64,000 nucleotides of DNA from Ulva prolifera (Eukaryota > Chlorophyta > Ulvophyceae > Ulvales > Ulvaceae), in the NCBI GenBank assembly GCA_023078555.1, contig CM041197.1:4671810-4735809 (forward strand). The letters are read 5' to 3'. This document shows positions 44,341-57,375 of the stretch, one piece after another. Position 1 is the stretch's first letter, and the number at the start of each line of letters is the position of its first letter. The notes below the pieces were generated by a model. It was not told the DNA's origin. It did not search any database and saw nothing but the letters and a program-made list of their open reading frames with translations. Position numbers and translations under genes: made by a program.

Positions 44341-47300
44341 TCAGGCAGTCGCATATAGGTCCCCCCCGAGCCAGCGGCTCAGCACCTCCTTGCCAACGAA
44401 GCCCTTCCCCCAGTCACAGCTCCACTTCGCCATCGGGTTACCGTCGAGCTTCACCCGCCGGAGCTCCGGAAGCCGCATCACGCTCTGCGCAACCACAGCC
44501 GCTGCGGCATCGACCAAGCCGTTGTCTGCCAGGCCCAGCGCCACAAGGTCACCGAGGCCGGCGAGCGCGGGCCCCAGGGTGCGCGCGCCCGCCTCGCGGA
44601 CGTCGTTGCCGCTGAGCTCGAGGCACGTCAGCCGGGGGAGCTGCGCGATGGCAGCCGCGATGGCGCGTGCGCCGGTCGCGCCCATGCCCTGCTTGCTGAG
44701 GTCCAGGTGCTCCAGAGCAGAGAGAGTCGCCAGATACGGCCGCGATCGCTTGCACACCTTCAGCACAGATCGCCTGTCATGGCCGTCTGATGCTCAAAAG
44801 AGGTTACAAATAGATACCTGAGAGCATCACCCCCCCCCTCCGTATGTAGACGTGAATAGAAATGCAGATATCTCTATGTAGCAGGTCATGTAAGGACATC
44901 AACTGCTCTGTTCGCCACAGAGATTCGAGTGTTCTCGTCATGTGCTTTTTGGGGTCCTTAAATGACACACATTGACGAGCACGTCTGCCCGGGCCACGCA
45001 CCGTCAGAGCTAAACCTTGATACATCACACAAGGATAGAGTCCACCGCGTGCCAGAAAACATGCTGCAACAAGACTTGTTTCATGTAGATAGATCGTAGA
45101 TGTCAGGTAGATTGCACACAGGATCGGCAAGCACCGCACCGTCCGGGCCAAAGTTGAAGAGCACATGGCCAGAGGCGTTGAGATACTCCAGGCCGGGCAT
45201 CGCCGCAAACGCGACGCCGAGCGGCGCGGCCGCACGCTGCGTGATGCGGTTTCCGCGAGGCTGAGCCAACGCATGCGCGGCATGCAAGCAAGCACGGCCG
45301 AGAGGTGTACCGCGCTCTCCGCGCGCAGCGTTGTGTCGCTCACGTCGAGCCGCGTCAGCCGCGTGTGCACTCCAGGAAGCCGTGCAGCGCACCGCAGAGC
45401 TCGTTTTTCGCGATGTTGAGGCTCTCGAGGCGGGGGGAGGCTGTGTGCCTCAACCCACCGCCGTCACCCACTCGTCGGTCATGTCGCCATTCGCGCCAGC
45501 GGGGCCGTATGCCGTGTTGGAGGTAATGACGGGCGGCTGCAGGAGGTGGATGAGGTCGGCGACACTGAGCTGGTTGTCGCTGAGGTCGAGGTGGACGAGG
45601 TTGGGCATGCGGTTGATGGCGAGCATGAGGTCGCGGTTCCACGCAGGGTACTGCGACGACAGGCACGGCACCATCGCCGTGCCGAGGTTGTTGGTCGAAA
45701 GATCGAGCTCCTGCAGGCGCTCCGGGCAGTGAGGGGCAGTGACGGGAGAGGCAGGGAGGGTTAGCGAGGGGTAGAGAGGGCAGGGAGGGGAGGGCAGTTA
45801 GGGGTAGAGAGGGCAGGGAGAGGTAGTGATGGGCAGGGGCACGGACACTGAGCATTGAGCTCATGATGCATCATGTGCGTGTGCATATTTATGTCACCGT
45901 GTCAATACCTGGTATGCCTGTGGACATCGACACTGCCGGACAATGGTGTCAAAGGTGGGCAGCGGGCGAGGGGGCAGGGATCAGCATGAGCAGCGTGGCC
46001 CAGGTGCCAGGCGACTGCTGTACTGCAAGGACTACGGCAACGAGGCAGGTGGAGGCAGGAAGAACAGCGTGGAGGACAAGAACGGGAACGATTGGAAGGC
46101 TCCAGGCGACTGCTTCGGCATGTTGTCCCATGCATTTGGAGTTGTCAACGTCCTCTTCAGGATTCGGCTAAGTCCAGACCTACTGCACTACACTGCTGTG
46201 CGGCCCTGGGCGAGCCTGAGCAGCGCTGCCACGGACGGCTGCTACCAGCGGGAGGTTGAAGATGACATCAGCACGTGAAGATGCCTCGAGGGGCCTTGGC
46301 GCCGCATCAGATCACCCGCAACAATGACACACAATACAGCGGGTATCGGTCTTCGTTGTTCGTAAAGCCCCAGCACAAAAGCCACGTGACAATACATACA
46401 TACATACATACCTCGGTGTGGTGTGGTGGAACATGGTGTGTATGTGGCGAATGCTTTGCGCCGGTTGTGCACAGGGAATGCTTGTGTGCTCGTGCGGGGC
46501 TACAATCTTTGGCTGGAATTACCGGCAGGGCTGCGGTGTGCGCTCGTGCCCGGCCTAGTGCCATGAATGAGTGACTGGGTCCGAGAACCGGCTTCATGCC
46601 CGGCCTCTGTCCTTTGTAAATACATACATGCAGCAACTCTTCAGACATAGGCGCTGCATAGCACATGCATTCCCAACTCGAAGTATAGCACGGGTGTAGT
46701 GGAAGCACATAGTGCCTTTGTGGAGTCTCAAGCAGCAATGTGTACAGCTGTGTGGCTTGCATGCTCATGCCAGACTAGTCACCGCTGCTGCACTGGTCTG
46801 ACATGAAGAGCTGACAGTCTCTCATATGTTCAACGCAGTTGCCTGCTGAGAAGTACTTCAGAGCCTTTACAAGAATGCATGATTGCTGTGCGATTGCAGT
46901 TATGCATACTCTGTACAGCGCACACCTGTATGGTCGTGTTATAGGGCAGCTTGCTTACGTCAGTAGTCACCAGCCGGCGAACAAAAACTATCTAGCAGCG
47001 GCTTCTTCTGCTCTGCTTGGGCAAAGCCTACGGTGCCGATGTCGTTCTCTCGAAGGTGGAGCGTTGCAACTGAGGCGAGTGGTAGTGACGAAGCTGCAGC
47101 TGCATTGAGGCTACAGCTGATGCAGAACAGATGGCGTAGGTGAGGCATTCCTGCCAGCGACTCTGCAACTGCTGTGACAGCCGCGAGCCAACGCTCTGCA
47201 CTCACGAAAGGAGTTCCCCATGCCGCGGAGGCATGGGTGCTAAGAGAAGGGTGTAGCCTCGGAGAGCCTGGTGGGAAGGCATGCCAGCTCGGTTCGCACA

Positions 47301-48084
47301 GTGACAGACACATGCTGATCAGCAGTGGGGAAGCTGTTGAGCGCAGCAATCAGAGCTGCTGCATGTACGGCAGAGAACCTTTCAGACACTTCTATGGTGA
47401 GGTGTGGGCCATTGTCGTCATTGTGAGTGCGTAGTTGAATGGCCCTGGCGTGGCTTTCGCGACTGAAGTGGGCCAGGATGCAGTCAAGAGGAGCTGCACT
47501 GAGTAGTTTTGCAGTGACATCACTTCCAAGGCTTTCTACTACATCAACCACATGTGCCGGAGTTCCAGACGCCCTGGAAATTGATGCCAGGCAGCTGAAC
47601 AGCAGTGTTCCCGCTACCTGGGCCCATACATCTTGCCTGTCATCGCCAAGGAAGATGGCCACCTGCAAGCCAGAGCCCGTCAAAATACAACAGTATAAAG
47701 CACCATAGCCAATATATCTCTGACATAAACATTCTGTAGCGCGAATGTGCGCTGCTGATCTCGCATGTGAGCAACCACGCCGTGAAGCTGGCAGCGTTGT
47801 TTCTAGCACAAAGTGAAGCACCTGCAACGCTCCTAAGGCTGTTGAAATGCAGCATGGCCATCGTAATCTCCTCGGATCCACAATCTAAAGCTCTGTGGGT
47901 CAACTTGAGGTAATGGTGCCTCGCCAAGAACGTGCTTCAAATCTCGCAGCACCGAGCAGCGATTGACTAAATCCTCCCCGATCTGCAGTTCAACTGCACT
48001 CGAATACTTCGCATATTCAAATATTCTCGTCACAGTTTCACCAGTCGCAGCTTCCTCACAACGAACGACCAGGCTGGTTGTCAT
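44341..48084 (-). CDS. Leucine-rich-repeat protein, possible N-terminal POZ-like region
   Basis: Probably starts at the ATG at 48084. The first exon (VELQIGEDLVNRCSVLRDL, LPQVDPQSFRLWI) and the next block (LQVAIFLGDD) resemble Skp1/BTB-POZ-like regions; this is inference only. Then come a helical block (47630-47400) and RNI-type leucine-rich repeats with the LxxLxLxxN pattern: HLRHLFCISCSLN, VATLHLRENDIG, LVHLDLSDNQLS, LESLNIAKNELC, RLTRLDVSDTTLR, LEHLDLSKQGMGATGARAI and LTCLELSGNDVREAGA. It ends with a capping segment (VKLDGNPMAKW) at 44341. Two one-base frame breaks lie inside the repeats, near 45255 and 45365. The large intron 45870-46990 carries two dispersed repeats. LRR proteins of this kind usually mediate protein-protein contacts; no partner is evident. 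Confidence 0.65.
46118..46185 (+). repeat. Dispersed ~70-bp repeat, diverged copy
   Basis: Contains GTCAACGTCCTCTTCAGGAT, like the copies at 6816-6885 and 32638-32705. Within an intron of the LRR gene, on the opposite strand. Confidence 0.5.
46437..46622 (+). repeat. Dispersed 205-bp repeat, copy 3
   Basis: Matches 18860-19069 and 30940-31157: GCGAATGCTTTGCGCCGGTT, TTGGCTGGAATTACCGGCAG and CCTCTGTCCTTTGTAAATAC. It is preceded by an ACAT simple repeat (about 46393-46412). Confidence 0.8.
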
Positions 48085-48521
48085 GGTAACACGATCCACC
48101 TGTCACACGCAGATGTCGGGTCACGAGAACTGAGCTGTGGCCGCTCGCAATCATACGTCACAGATGGGCATTCAGGGGCAAGCTGTGTCTTCGCAGTGAG
48201 TGACTCGCCTGCTTTGCGCATGGTAGTGCAAATCGCGCATTGATCCAGCACGCAACGCCCGTGCTGACTTGTCGCGAATGCGATGGTCCCCCATGGGGCT
48301 CAGGCCTTGATCACACTGATGTGCACAGCGGACAGTGCTATCTCGAGGCAAAACTGTAGCGTGACGATATGTCCGGAGCGCACCCTCTGAATTCGGGCCT
48401 TGACGACAGCAACTGCCCTGCACATTGTGCCGGTGCTTACACAAGAGCAGTCAGAGCACACGCTGTTGCCAAGCCTGATTTACGTATCCCAAATCTTCGA
48501 ATGTTCCAAATTCTAGATTGC

Positions 48522-48559
48522 AACACCTACTCTCTAACCCGTATTAGAGAGTAGGTGTT
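48522..48559. repeat. Perfect 16-bp inverted repeat (hairpin)
   Basis: AACACCTACTCTCTAA (48522-48537), a six-base spacer, then its exact complement (48544-48559). It is isolated in the AT-richer gap between the LRR gene and the AP2-like gene. Could be a transcript terminator, a small RNA precursor or a fold-back remnant. Confidence 0.85.
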
Positions 48560-49441
48560 ACTTTGTTGTTGTTCCAGGTTTTGCATCAATTGGTGTGCAG
48601 TGCAACCGAGCACCGTTGTCTAGCACCTGGCTGCAAGCGAAAAGCGCTTGCAACCCTTACATCGATTCAAGAGGTGAAGCAGTAGTGGCCGTACGCCCCT
48701 GAACCTCGCTGTGGCATTATAGTGAAGGCATACGCCCGATGGAATTACCGCCAAGTGTGCCGGGCTGTGCAGGCACGACAGGACATTCCTCAGCGCCCAG
48801 AGGCTCGAATCTTTCCTGGAACTCGGTAATTGGCTGACTTAATCCGTCCATATATAGATAATTGAGGGCAGTTTGCTGGTATCGCTGTATCACGCTTTCC
48901 TCATAAGCACGTACAAGCTGAAGCCATCCGCTATGCATAGTCCCAAGGACCAACAGAATAGACGTCACCAATGTGTTACGCAATACTTTGCTAATAACGA
49001 CAGCATGGAACGCGGAGAGCCTCTGTCGAAGAAGTCGAAGAACGTTGCACGTGAAGGCGAGATTGTCATGAATGCAGCTGTACGCCGCAAGTCACGAAGG
49101 CGAGTTCCTGTCAAACCTTCGCATGATATTTTGATACGTGCTTAGCTGCTTGAGTGGTTACGCATGTGTTCCCTGGGTCACAGGACAGCAATGAGCTTCA
49201 TCTCGTAGCATCAGCAAGTCACATGTCCGCATTGCTGGCATCATTCAACACCGCTGAAAATGTGTTGTAGCTGCGTCCATCACATGTGCTGATCGCGATC
49301 TTGTGCAGGTCAGCATGGCCAGCCACAAAGCATTAACACTTCGATCATTCCAGCTGTCGAAATGTCCCCCCACACCCAACCCGCAGGAACTACTGCACAA
49401 GCACAAATCTGCACTAGCTAGCCATAAGCAGGCTTCTCGGG

Positions 49442-52206
49442 ATGCCCGTCCGAGGTACTGTTTCAGCTGACGAGAGTCACTTTCTGCGATCCCAAAGCGT
49501 ACCTGATGCAGCCTCAGGCAAGCCCAGCCGCAGCCCCGACCTCTGCTCCAGCCCAAGCCAGAAACCAACCCGGAACTCGGTGTCATCTCAGCGTTACCAG
49601 TCCTCGAAGACGGCTTCCCGCTCCGATGTATACCACAGCGTTCCCGCTCGCAGCCCTTCCATAGTGCCTCGTTCACCTCAGGGTGCCCCTGACCACCCGG
49701 AATCTGCTAGCAATATTTCTCAAGACATCAAACCCGAGCCTGAGTCGCACATCAACATGAGTCCAGCAAAGGCGAGTGGTGCCGAGGCAGCTGCGGACGC
49801 CGTCAATGGCGCAGCTGCTGCTGTCAACATCACAGAAGCCGGACGCTCATCCGCAGCACCACGCCACGCCGCTGCCCCTGAAGCCGCCGCGACACAGAAG
49901 CAGGCACCGGCATGGGAGGCCGCTGATACGGAGGGTGCCAAGGCATCAGCATCCAATGATGTACGTACAGCTGGCGGGGAGCGCGGGCGCCATGGCCGGC
50001 GACGATGACTCAGCGACGGTGAGCGATGCGACGAGGACGCGAGCGACTCGGATGCGGCCGGCCGCAGGCGGCGCAGGTTCAAGGGCGTGCACCGGCCGCT
50101 GTGGTCGGCGTGGTGTGACGCCTACGCGGAGCTGCCAGACCTGCAGGGCGACGGCCGAAAGGTGCGCTGCGCCGGCGACAGGCACTCACTGACACTGGTG
50201 TCCTTGGAAGAACGCACACAAAACAATCTGATCAGGTCCATCCTCACATCCACCCCCCATCCCTCCTGTAATGCTCTGTGGTTTGCTATGGTGTGCTATG
50301 GTGTGCTCAGCCATGCGATAACTCAAGCTCGTGTGGCTTCTCCCTCTGCCCCACCCGGTTTCTTTGGAAGTCCCTGCAGTGGGGTTGTAGCTGACGGCCT
50401 GACGACGGTGTGCAGCCGGTGCTGGAGTTTCTCGGGCAGCTTCACGTCGCCGCTGCTGCGCGGCGCGCGCGCACGACGTCGCCGTGCTGCTCTGCGACGG
50501 AGACCCTAAAGAGCTCAACTTCCCGGCTGCGCAGTACCGCGAGGTGGCCTTCCTGCTGCGGCGGTGGCCGGACAAGCGCCTGCTGCGCAAGGCCGTGTGC
50601 TCTGCCACCGGCGACCACCTGCGCTCGCGGTGCGGCGCCCGGGCTCCGGCTTGCATCTGCCATGGAGACATGGGCAGCACCAGCGCGATGCATGAATCCG
50701 TCCCGGACTCCCGCAGCTGTCGATGTCCCTACGGATGGGACTACGGCTGCATGCATGCATGAATTTTTGGAGATGCAGTTATGTCTGTATGCGTGTGGAA
50801 CACAAGGTTACGATGGCGTTGTTGGAGGTGTGTTGCCGGTCGCATTGAGCGCCGTGCGATGCATGCGTCTTCATAAACGTTGGAGTGCTGCATGCATGGG
50901 CACACAGGGGTCGGGCGGTTGTAGGGACAAGACGAAGCGCAGCATGGGTGTGCAGCCGGCCGTGAATGGTACGTTCGAGGTGCGCGTGCCGGCCAAGGTC
51001 TTTGCGATGCTGCCCGCGTCCGCGCGCGCCGGCGCGACGGCGGCAGCGGGCGCGACCGCGGCACTGGCCGTCGCCAAAGACGAAGCCGCGGCACGCTCGC
51101 TCACGGCCTCCGCCGTTGCTGCGGCGCGCAGCTACGGCTCGTACGGGCGCGTTGCCGGGATCCCCGCCGGCGCGCTTCGCGGCGCAGTGCCGGCAGATGT
51201 GGGAGCTGCTGCGGATGCCGATGATGCGAGCAGCGACGCCACACAGACACTGTCTGACTCCATGGATGCGGGCGGCCGGGCAAGGCATCCTGGCAGCAAG
51301 GGGAGGCGTGGCGAAGCTCCCCCGCGACCCACGCGCAGTGGAGGTATGCACCCATGGCTCCAAATGCTGCGCATCTGACCGCCGCACATCATCAATGCCA
51401 CAGTGATGCGGTGGTCTGCCGCCCCACACCAGCGACTCAGATGTGATCTGCACACGTGCATGTCACACAAGCATCGTTTGTGTCATGAACGCTGGGGTAC
51501 CGTGCAAACGCACCGTGCCGGTGCAGGGCCGCCCGCCGCTCTGACCAAGATCAAGACCGCGCCGGCGGCTGCGGGGCCTGCGGAGTGGCTGAATGTGCCA
51601 GAGCATAAGGCACTGTGGGCGCGGCGCCAGACATTCGAGGACCACGCAGACGCCCTGCAGGGCGTTCCGTGGACTGCGCCGGCTCGGCTGGCACATGGGC
51701 GGTCAGATGGAGCGGCCGGGGGGGGAGCACAGCACAAAGCAGCCCAGCACACGACCACCGCAGAGGGCCACGCGCAGCCGCCTCCGGCCTTCTTCCCCAG
51801 CGCGCATGCATACATGCCAAATTCGAACGGTCTCGCCCCGCAGTGGCAGATGCTGCATGAGGTGCAGCTGCTGCTGAGCCACGGCGTGAGCCCGACGCAC
51901 GTCGCGGCGATGATGGCCCAGGGGCACTTCAGCCCGGCGCTGGCCGCCGCGGACGCAGCTGCGGCCGCGGCTGGCGGCGGCGCCGCGGATTCCTGCGCGC
52001 GCATCATGGCCGACCTCCGTGCCGGGCCGGCCGCGCCGGCGAGCGGCGGCGCCGAGGCCGGCGCACAGGCCGACATCGGTGACGGCGCCGACCGCAAGCC
52101 GCTCCTCGGCAGCATGAAGAGAGGGCGTGCGGTGACGGCAATGGAAGATTGCAGGCGTGAGGCGGCGGAGGCGGATTGCAGCCGGGCTGCCGGTGCCGCT
52201 GCGTGA
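49442..52206 (+). CDS. AP2-domain-like protein, probable transcription factor
   Basis: The first exon, 49442-49960 (173 codons, donor GTACGT), is Ser/Pro/Ala-rich and probably disordered. The second, about 50012-50161, has a basic run then RRFKGVHRPLWSAWCDAYAE. The third starts at 50416 with PVLEFLGQLHVAA and continues as AARAHDVAVLLCDGD and KELNFPAAQY. FKGVxxxxW, then LGxF-like, AARAHDxA, then LNFPxxxY is the AP2/ERF DNA-binding pattern. Reaching AARAHD in frame needs a one-base shift in the GCGCGGCGCGCGCGC run near 50465. Later exons (about 50950-51345 and 51480-52206) encode Ala-rich sequence ending at the stop at 52206, including WQMLHEVQLLLSHGVSPTHV. Without the shift the protein would be truncated in the DNA-binding domain. 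Confidence 0.6.
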
Positions 52207-54249
52207 CGGCGCGGCGGCATCGGAGGCGGGAGGCGGCCAGGGTGGTGGCGAGGAGTGGCGCGAGCTGCATGTGCCGACCGCCTTGAGCGGTGATGCCGCC
52301 GCCGCGGGCACGCTGCGGGGGCTGCGCTCTGAGCCGCGGTGCGAATTACGCCATGTTTCCCGGCCCTGAGCGCATTGGCAACCGTGTACATGCGAGCGTC
52401 CGCCGTGCGTGCGTTTGGTGCTTGTGTCTCACTTGTGTTGCACGCCAGGTCACGGCAGTTGTTGTCTGCATGGCGGAGGGGGGACATCAGCCGTTGCGCA
52501 TCTTGGCATGGTGCGCTTTGGTGTTCCGCGGAGCTGTAGCACACCGATCCGCGTGTGCTCGAGCGCCCCACTGATGCACAGTCTGCTGAACATGCGGGTA
52601 GTCAGTCCTTAGGCTTGTGGTAGGCCTGAGGGACCCCGCTCTGGCGTCAAGATCCCCCCCCCCCCCCCCAAGTCTACCATTTAGAACAGCACATGGGCAA
52701 CCGTTTGGAACGGACCCTTCAGAATGGTCCATCTCAAGTATCCGTCTCGAGTATCGATGCCTGGCATGGGCGTTCGCGCGCACCAACATCTCTGCGCTGG
52801 CTGCAAAGTCGCCTTGATAGCATTCGAGTGTGTTGTGGATGAACGGTCTGAAGCTGCTGGATGCTGTTGGCTGATGGTTTCCGCTACCTGTCCGGGCGCA
52901 GGACAAAGGTTGGTAGTACTGGCGGTGCGGGACGATCGGACACCGCTGTTCACGTGGTGCGTGCCTGCAGGGGTATCTCGGTCGCGGCGCTGCATGCAGT
53001 GCGCGATCGCGCAAGGAAGGTTGCACACGACTGCTCACTTGTGTGATGGCCGCGGGGGTGCTGGAACAGGCAAGGGACTGTGGAGCACAGCACATCGTGG
53101 CTCGCAGGTGGGAGATGCAGGGACGGGCCTGGGCGAAGTGAAAGCTGATAATTGCATTGTTGTACACGGCCGGCTCTGTGGACATCCCGTGGAGAGGTAC
53201 TTGGTCACTGAACAACGTGTGGGGGATATGGATGTGACAGGTGGGCCCGTTGACGGAGCGTATGCGCCGCTGGAGTGGACGTGCTCCTTGGGATCGGGGT
53301 TTTCTGTGTTCCCGGGGAGCGGATGCTGGATGAGACGTGCGCTCACAGCAAACGGAGCTGCTGCAACGTGTTGTAGGAAGTTGCCGAGCGCTCCAACCAA
53401 TCGCTGTAGAATGGCTTGTTCACAATCGTTTTGGAATGGCTGGTGCAAGGCTGTCAACAGCTGGTCGCTGTGCTTCGAGCCTTACGCATCTCAGCACCAA
53501 TGATCGAGCAGAATGTGTCGCGTCTGGAGTTGGGATTGCACCAAGTGATCATACTAGACTTGCGTTTGTCTATGGGGATATCGTTGTGCTGCAATTTGGC
53601 TTCGTGACGTACAGTTGTATTTCATCATTTGGTTTTAGCAGCAGCCACGAAAGTCCCAGGCAGTTCGGCTAATTAGGAATTCAAAGCTGCCGCGACATGG
53701 CCGCTACCCCCCTGGGATCAAAGGTGAGACCATGCGAAAGTGGATGTGGCTGAAAAAGATGTCTGCTTGTGCCATCAGAGACACAGAGGCGGGCAAGAGA
53801 CTTTGCCACCTCGTAGACTATGGAGCATGCGAAGCGGATGAGTGCCTGTGCTTGGACCCTCTGTGCATGAGAGAGCGCCTACTTTTCTGCACACAGGCTC
53901 ACAAGGAACAACTAAATTGATTTTGCTGTGTGGCCGCGGTGGTACCTGTCTTTCCAGCTCTTCTCTTGCATGTGTGAGATGAAACAGCAATTGCAGCGTT
54001 GACCTATGATATTCTCAAAGGTCAGTATGCTGAGTCCGTCAATAGAAAAGCACAGCAAGTATACATATGGAGACGCCGTTGCTTTTGATCACGTTTGTTG
54101 CCTCCGCGCTGCTTTAAAGAATAAAATATATATTTCACAGACGACGTGACGTATCGCACCGTCACCACTGCCTCAAGTTGAGTTGCAAAGTTGGCCTCAA
54201 GATGTAACGAAGGATCGCCTTCGACAATAGCTTGTACAGATGTCGTTCC
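52207..54249. other. Gap between the AP2-like gene and the tandem duplication
   Basis: Contains a 16-base poly-C tract (52654-52669) and several long frames without recognisable motifs, including one on the minus strand at 52487-53215. The minus strand near 53400 resembles a fragment of the LRR-related family (LQRLVGALGNFLQHV). Confidence 0.4.
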
Positions 54250-54478
54250 CTTCTCATCAAGACAACCATTATGCAACCGGAGGTCGCCAATGGATGCAGA
54301 CCGTTCCGGTCGCAGCCAGGCGTTGGATTCACCAGGACTGGTGAACCATTCGATTTGATGATAGTTCCTAGAGATTTGCAACGCCAGCTGTGAGCTTCGT
54401 GTTGCCGTGTGGTCTCGTCTGCAAGTGGAAACGTATCTGACCTCCGTAGCGTTGTATTTTTGGGATACAGTTTCTGGC

Positions 54479-56815
54479 ATGCGGGCCTCGTCTGTTGCCT
54501 GCGGTAACGGCGGCAACGCTCAGTGCATTCCATCGCCAGAAGCAAAGAAAGACTCAACAACATCTGAAGTAGTTTCAGTGGTGGCGACCGTTGTGCCATG
54601 GGTTTGCAAGCGGATGGGGTACGACGAGAAAGTCTTGTGTCAGAGGGTCGCAGCAAGCTGGTTCGTTCTACTTGTGGCGTTCCCGCTTCACTGGGTCACA
54701 ATCATCCTATTGGTGTGGCATTTTCCATAACATACTCGCCATTGCCCCCCCGTTTTGTAGGACTGGTTCTGTCGTCTCTTGCCTCGGCATCCTGCCGCTG
54801 CTATCATGCCAGATTATCGCCTCTTAGACATACATAGACATACATAGATATAGGCATAGACTTCACGGCTAAAACGAAATGACGGGCATGTGCCTCACAC
54901 TGGTGTTGCAGGTTACATTTTCGGTCACGGAACCAGATGGGACCCTTGGTTCCTCCTGGTCATCATTCCACACAGCTTGAACATGCTCGTCCACTCCCCG
55001 CTGAGCCTGCGTTATGGCATCAAGCAGTTAAGTTCAAGCTGGATCGAGACGATATGGGGCGTGATGTTCGCACATGGCGCAGGGTACTGCTTGCTCGGTT
55101 TATGTCTGATTGGCTTCCTGTCCAATGCAGTCAACCTCCCATTTGACAGCATGACCTGGACATCGTTAGGCTTATTCGTGGTGGTGAGCTACGCTGCGCT
55201 GCTACATATCATAGGGCTTCTCTATGAAGGATGCAGCTGTGATGGCATACATTACCTCACAGGTCAAGGCTGGCACATCATTGCAGGCATGGCAGTAGCC
55301 AGATGCACCAGGCAGCTGCAAGACACACAATACTGCACAATTACATGCACATCGGCATGCATTTCACCGTTTCCGACCATGAGCGGTTCAACTGCAGGCT
55401 CCACTGTTGGTCATCGTGGACCGCGTCACCAACTATGGCCCAACAGCGGTTCGAGCAGGGAACACTCCAATCTCCATCCTTGTGGTCAGTGTCAGTAATG
55501 GTGTGCATCTAGTCGACCCTGTGGCTGACTTCGCCTTGGGATTCCAAGTGCTGCAACAAGCCCAGACTGGCGTTTGCCCATGGCACCAAGGGGAGCAGCT
55601 GACACAGCCGCCAGAAGGCACGCAATCGGACTGCAGGGCGCATCGTGTGATAGCCTGGACTGTCATGACTGCATCAGTCCTGGATCTCCTGATGGTTGCA
55701 GCTTACATACATGTTCTGAAGCCTGCATTCAAGGTGGGCATGCAGGCCCCAATGTGTTTGGCACTATGTTGTGTCTCGACATAATGGTGGCACTTCCTGC
55801 AAACAACAACGCCCTGTTCCTGCAACAATTTATCTGTTGACGCACCCCTCTTGACCTTCCGGACGTCGTCCGCAGAAAATACCAGACACAACGAAGCAGG
55901 CTCTTGCAGAGGTTGCCATGCTGTTATGTGAAGTCTGCATCATGATATCTGTTCTAATCGTCTCCCACTACAGTATGTTGGAGCCAAGCACTGACACTTT
56001 GGGCAGAGATACTGGAAGGTATGTACCCAGCTTGTACTTGCATTGGACTACATGCATGCAATCCAAGGAATCACACCCGATATACCGCGATCCTGGAGGA
56101 GACCAGTATTATCTGCGACTGTGCCTGGCTCTGTGGTTGCCAATCTTGGTTCTGCCGAGGTTTGACAGCCTTTGAAGAGTGCTGCACATGCACATCATGC
56201 CACACGGCATGTTGTGGCACATTTTCTGTTTCAAAAACCCCTTTGGAAGCCCACTTTGCAATGTGTGGACCAGGTCATGCATTCATGTCACGACCTCTAT
56301 CGTATTCCCATGTACAATGGCGAGGTGACCAGTGCTGTTCGGGTACCATCTGTACATGGTTCTGCGCCGCTGCAGGGACTTGGAACGCTACACGATCGTT
56401 TGCAGCATCTCCACCTTTACATGCCTCATCACCACGATCATTAATGCTCGTCGTGCCTGCATCGTTATGGCAGCGGCTGGAGGGCTGAGGGTGCCAGGTC
56501 AGCGGTGGAGCAGGTGTTACTGGGCATCAGCATCTACGCCCAGGCAGCTGTGAAGGTGGGAGCCACTTCATGGGCATCGCATGCAGATGAGAATCCGAGC
56601 AGTCCGACAGTCTCCAAAGCGACACCGCCTTGATCACCCTCCTGGCGTTAACGCTGCAAGCGGTTGTAGCACTGATGCCACTGGCGGCATTGATGCGTCT
56701 GGGTGTGGCTGCAACAATGAAGGGCGGCACAGTCTCAAGTGGATAGCTGCACCTTTGTCGCTGTGCCAGAGACGGGGGCCGCATGGCCGTGGATCATGGG
56801 AGGCTAGACCCTGAC
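54479..56815 (+). pseudogene. Multi-pass membrane protein, copy 1, frame-broken
   Basis: Homologous exon by exon to the intact copy at 58913-61181: 54479-54712, 54912-55183, 55398-55733 (exactly 336 bases in both copies), 55876-56018 and about 56381 onward. Conserved pieces include WVCKRMGYDEKVLCQRVAAS, HSPLSLRY and DRVTNYGP. Compared with the intact copy it lacks one base at the start of exon 2 and has one extra base at two places in exon 5, around 56443 and 56484. With three breaks in one gene, a pseudogene is more likely than sequencing error alone, but resequencing would decide. Confidence 0.65.
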
Positions 56816-57375
56816 GGTGGGAAACATTAGACTCATATGGTCTAGCCGCACTGGGCATCGATGGCGGCGTCTGGTGCAGCCACATTGTTGACGCACCTGA
56901 CTGTTGACGACACATGTACAGTAGCGATCTACGCATCAAGTCCAGACAAGATCACGAGTTTGGACTGAGTCAAAATACGTAGCTACTCGGTGACAGTAGG
57001 GTGATTGACCTGTTGTGTTCAGGGTGCACTATGCAGTGCAGAACGTTCGACATATCAAGGGACCAGGGCAGGTGCAGTGAATCGCATCAGGGCCGGGGGT
57101 CCGAATACTGCGCGGGCTTGGGGCCGAGTGAATCAGTGTTCAACAGGCTGTAAAACGTTTGCACAACCCACGTATGATGACGTCAACACTGACTGTATCA
57201 GTGGGGCCGCAAGGCATGTCAGACCTGACAAGTGTGTACGTATCAAGGAAAAGCCGCCCCTTGATACGGCCCTCGATAAACACAAGCTTGTACGTGCCAG
57301 CCTCGGCTTCGCCAGCCCTTGCTCAACACAGCGCCTTGGCACATGAGTCATGTGACATGATGCACAAAACAGAAG

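Noticed and set aside
50950-51345. A second AP2-like domain (NGTFEVRV)
   Set aside because: Only the FEVRV stretch resembles the family; the expected AARAxD and LNFP blocks are missing.
52487-53215. A 242-residue minus-strand frame
   Set aside because: No recognisable motif, no paralogue and poor amino-acid character (many Cys, His and Arg); insufficient to call a gene.
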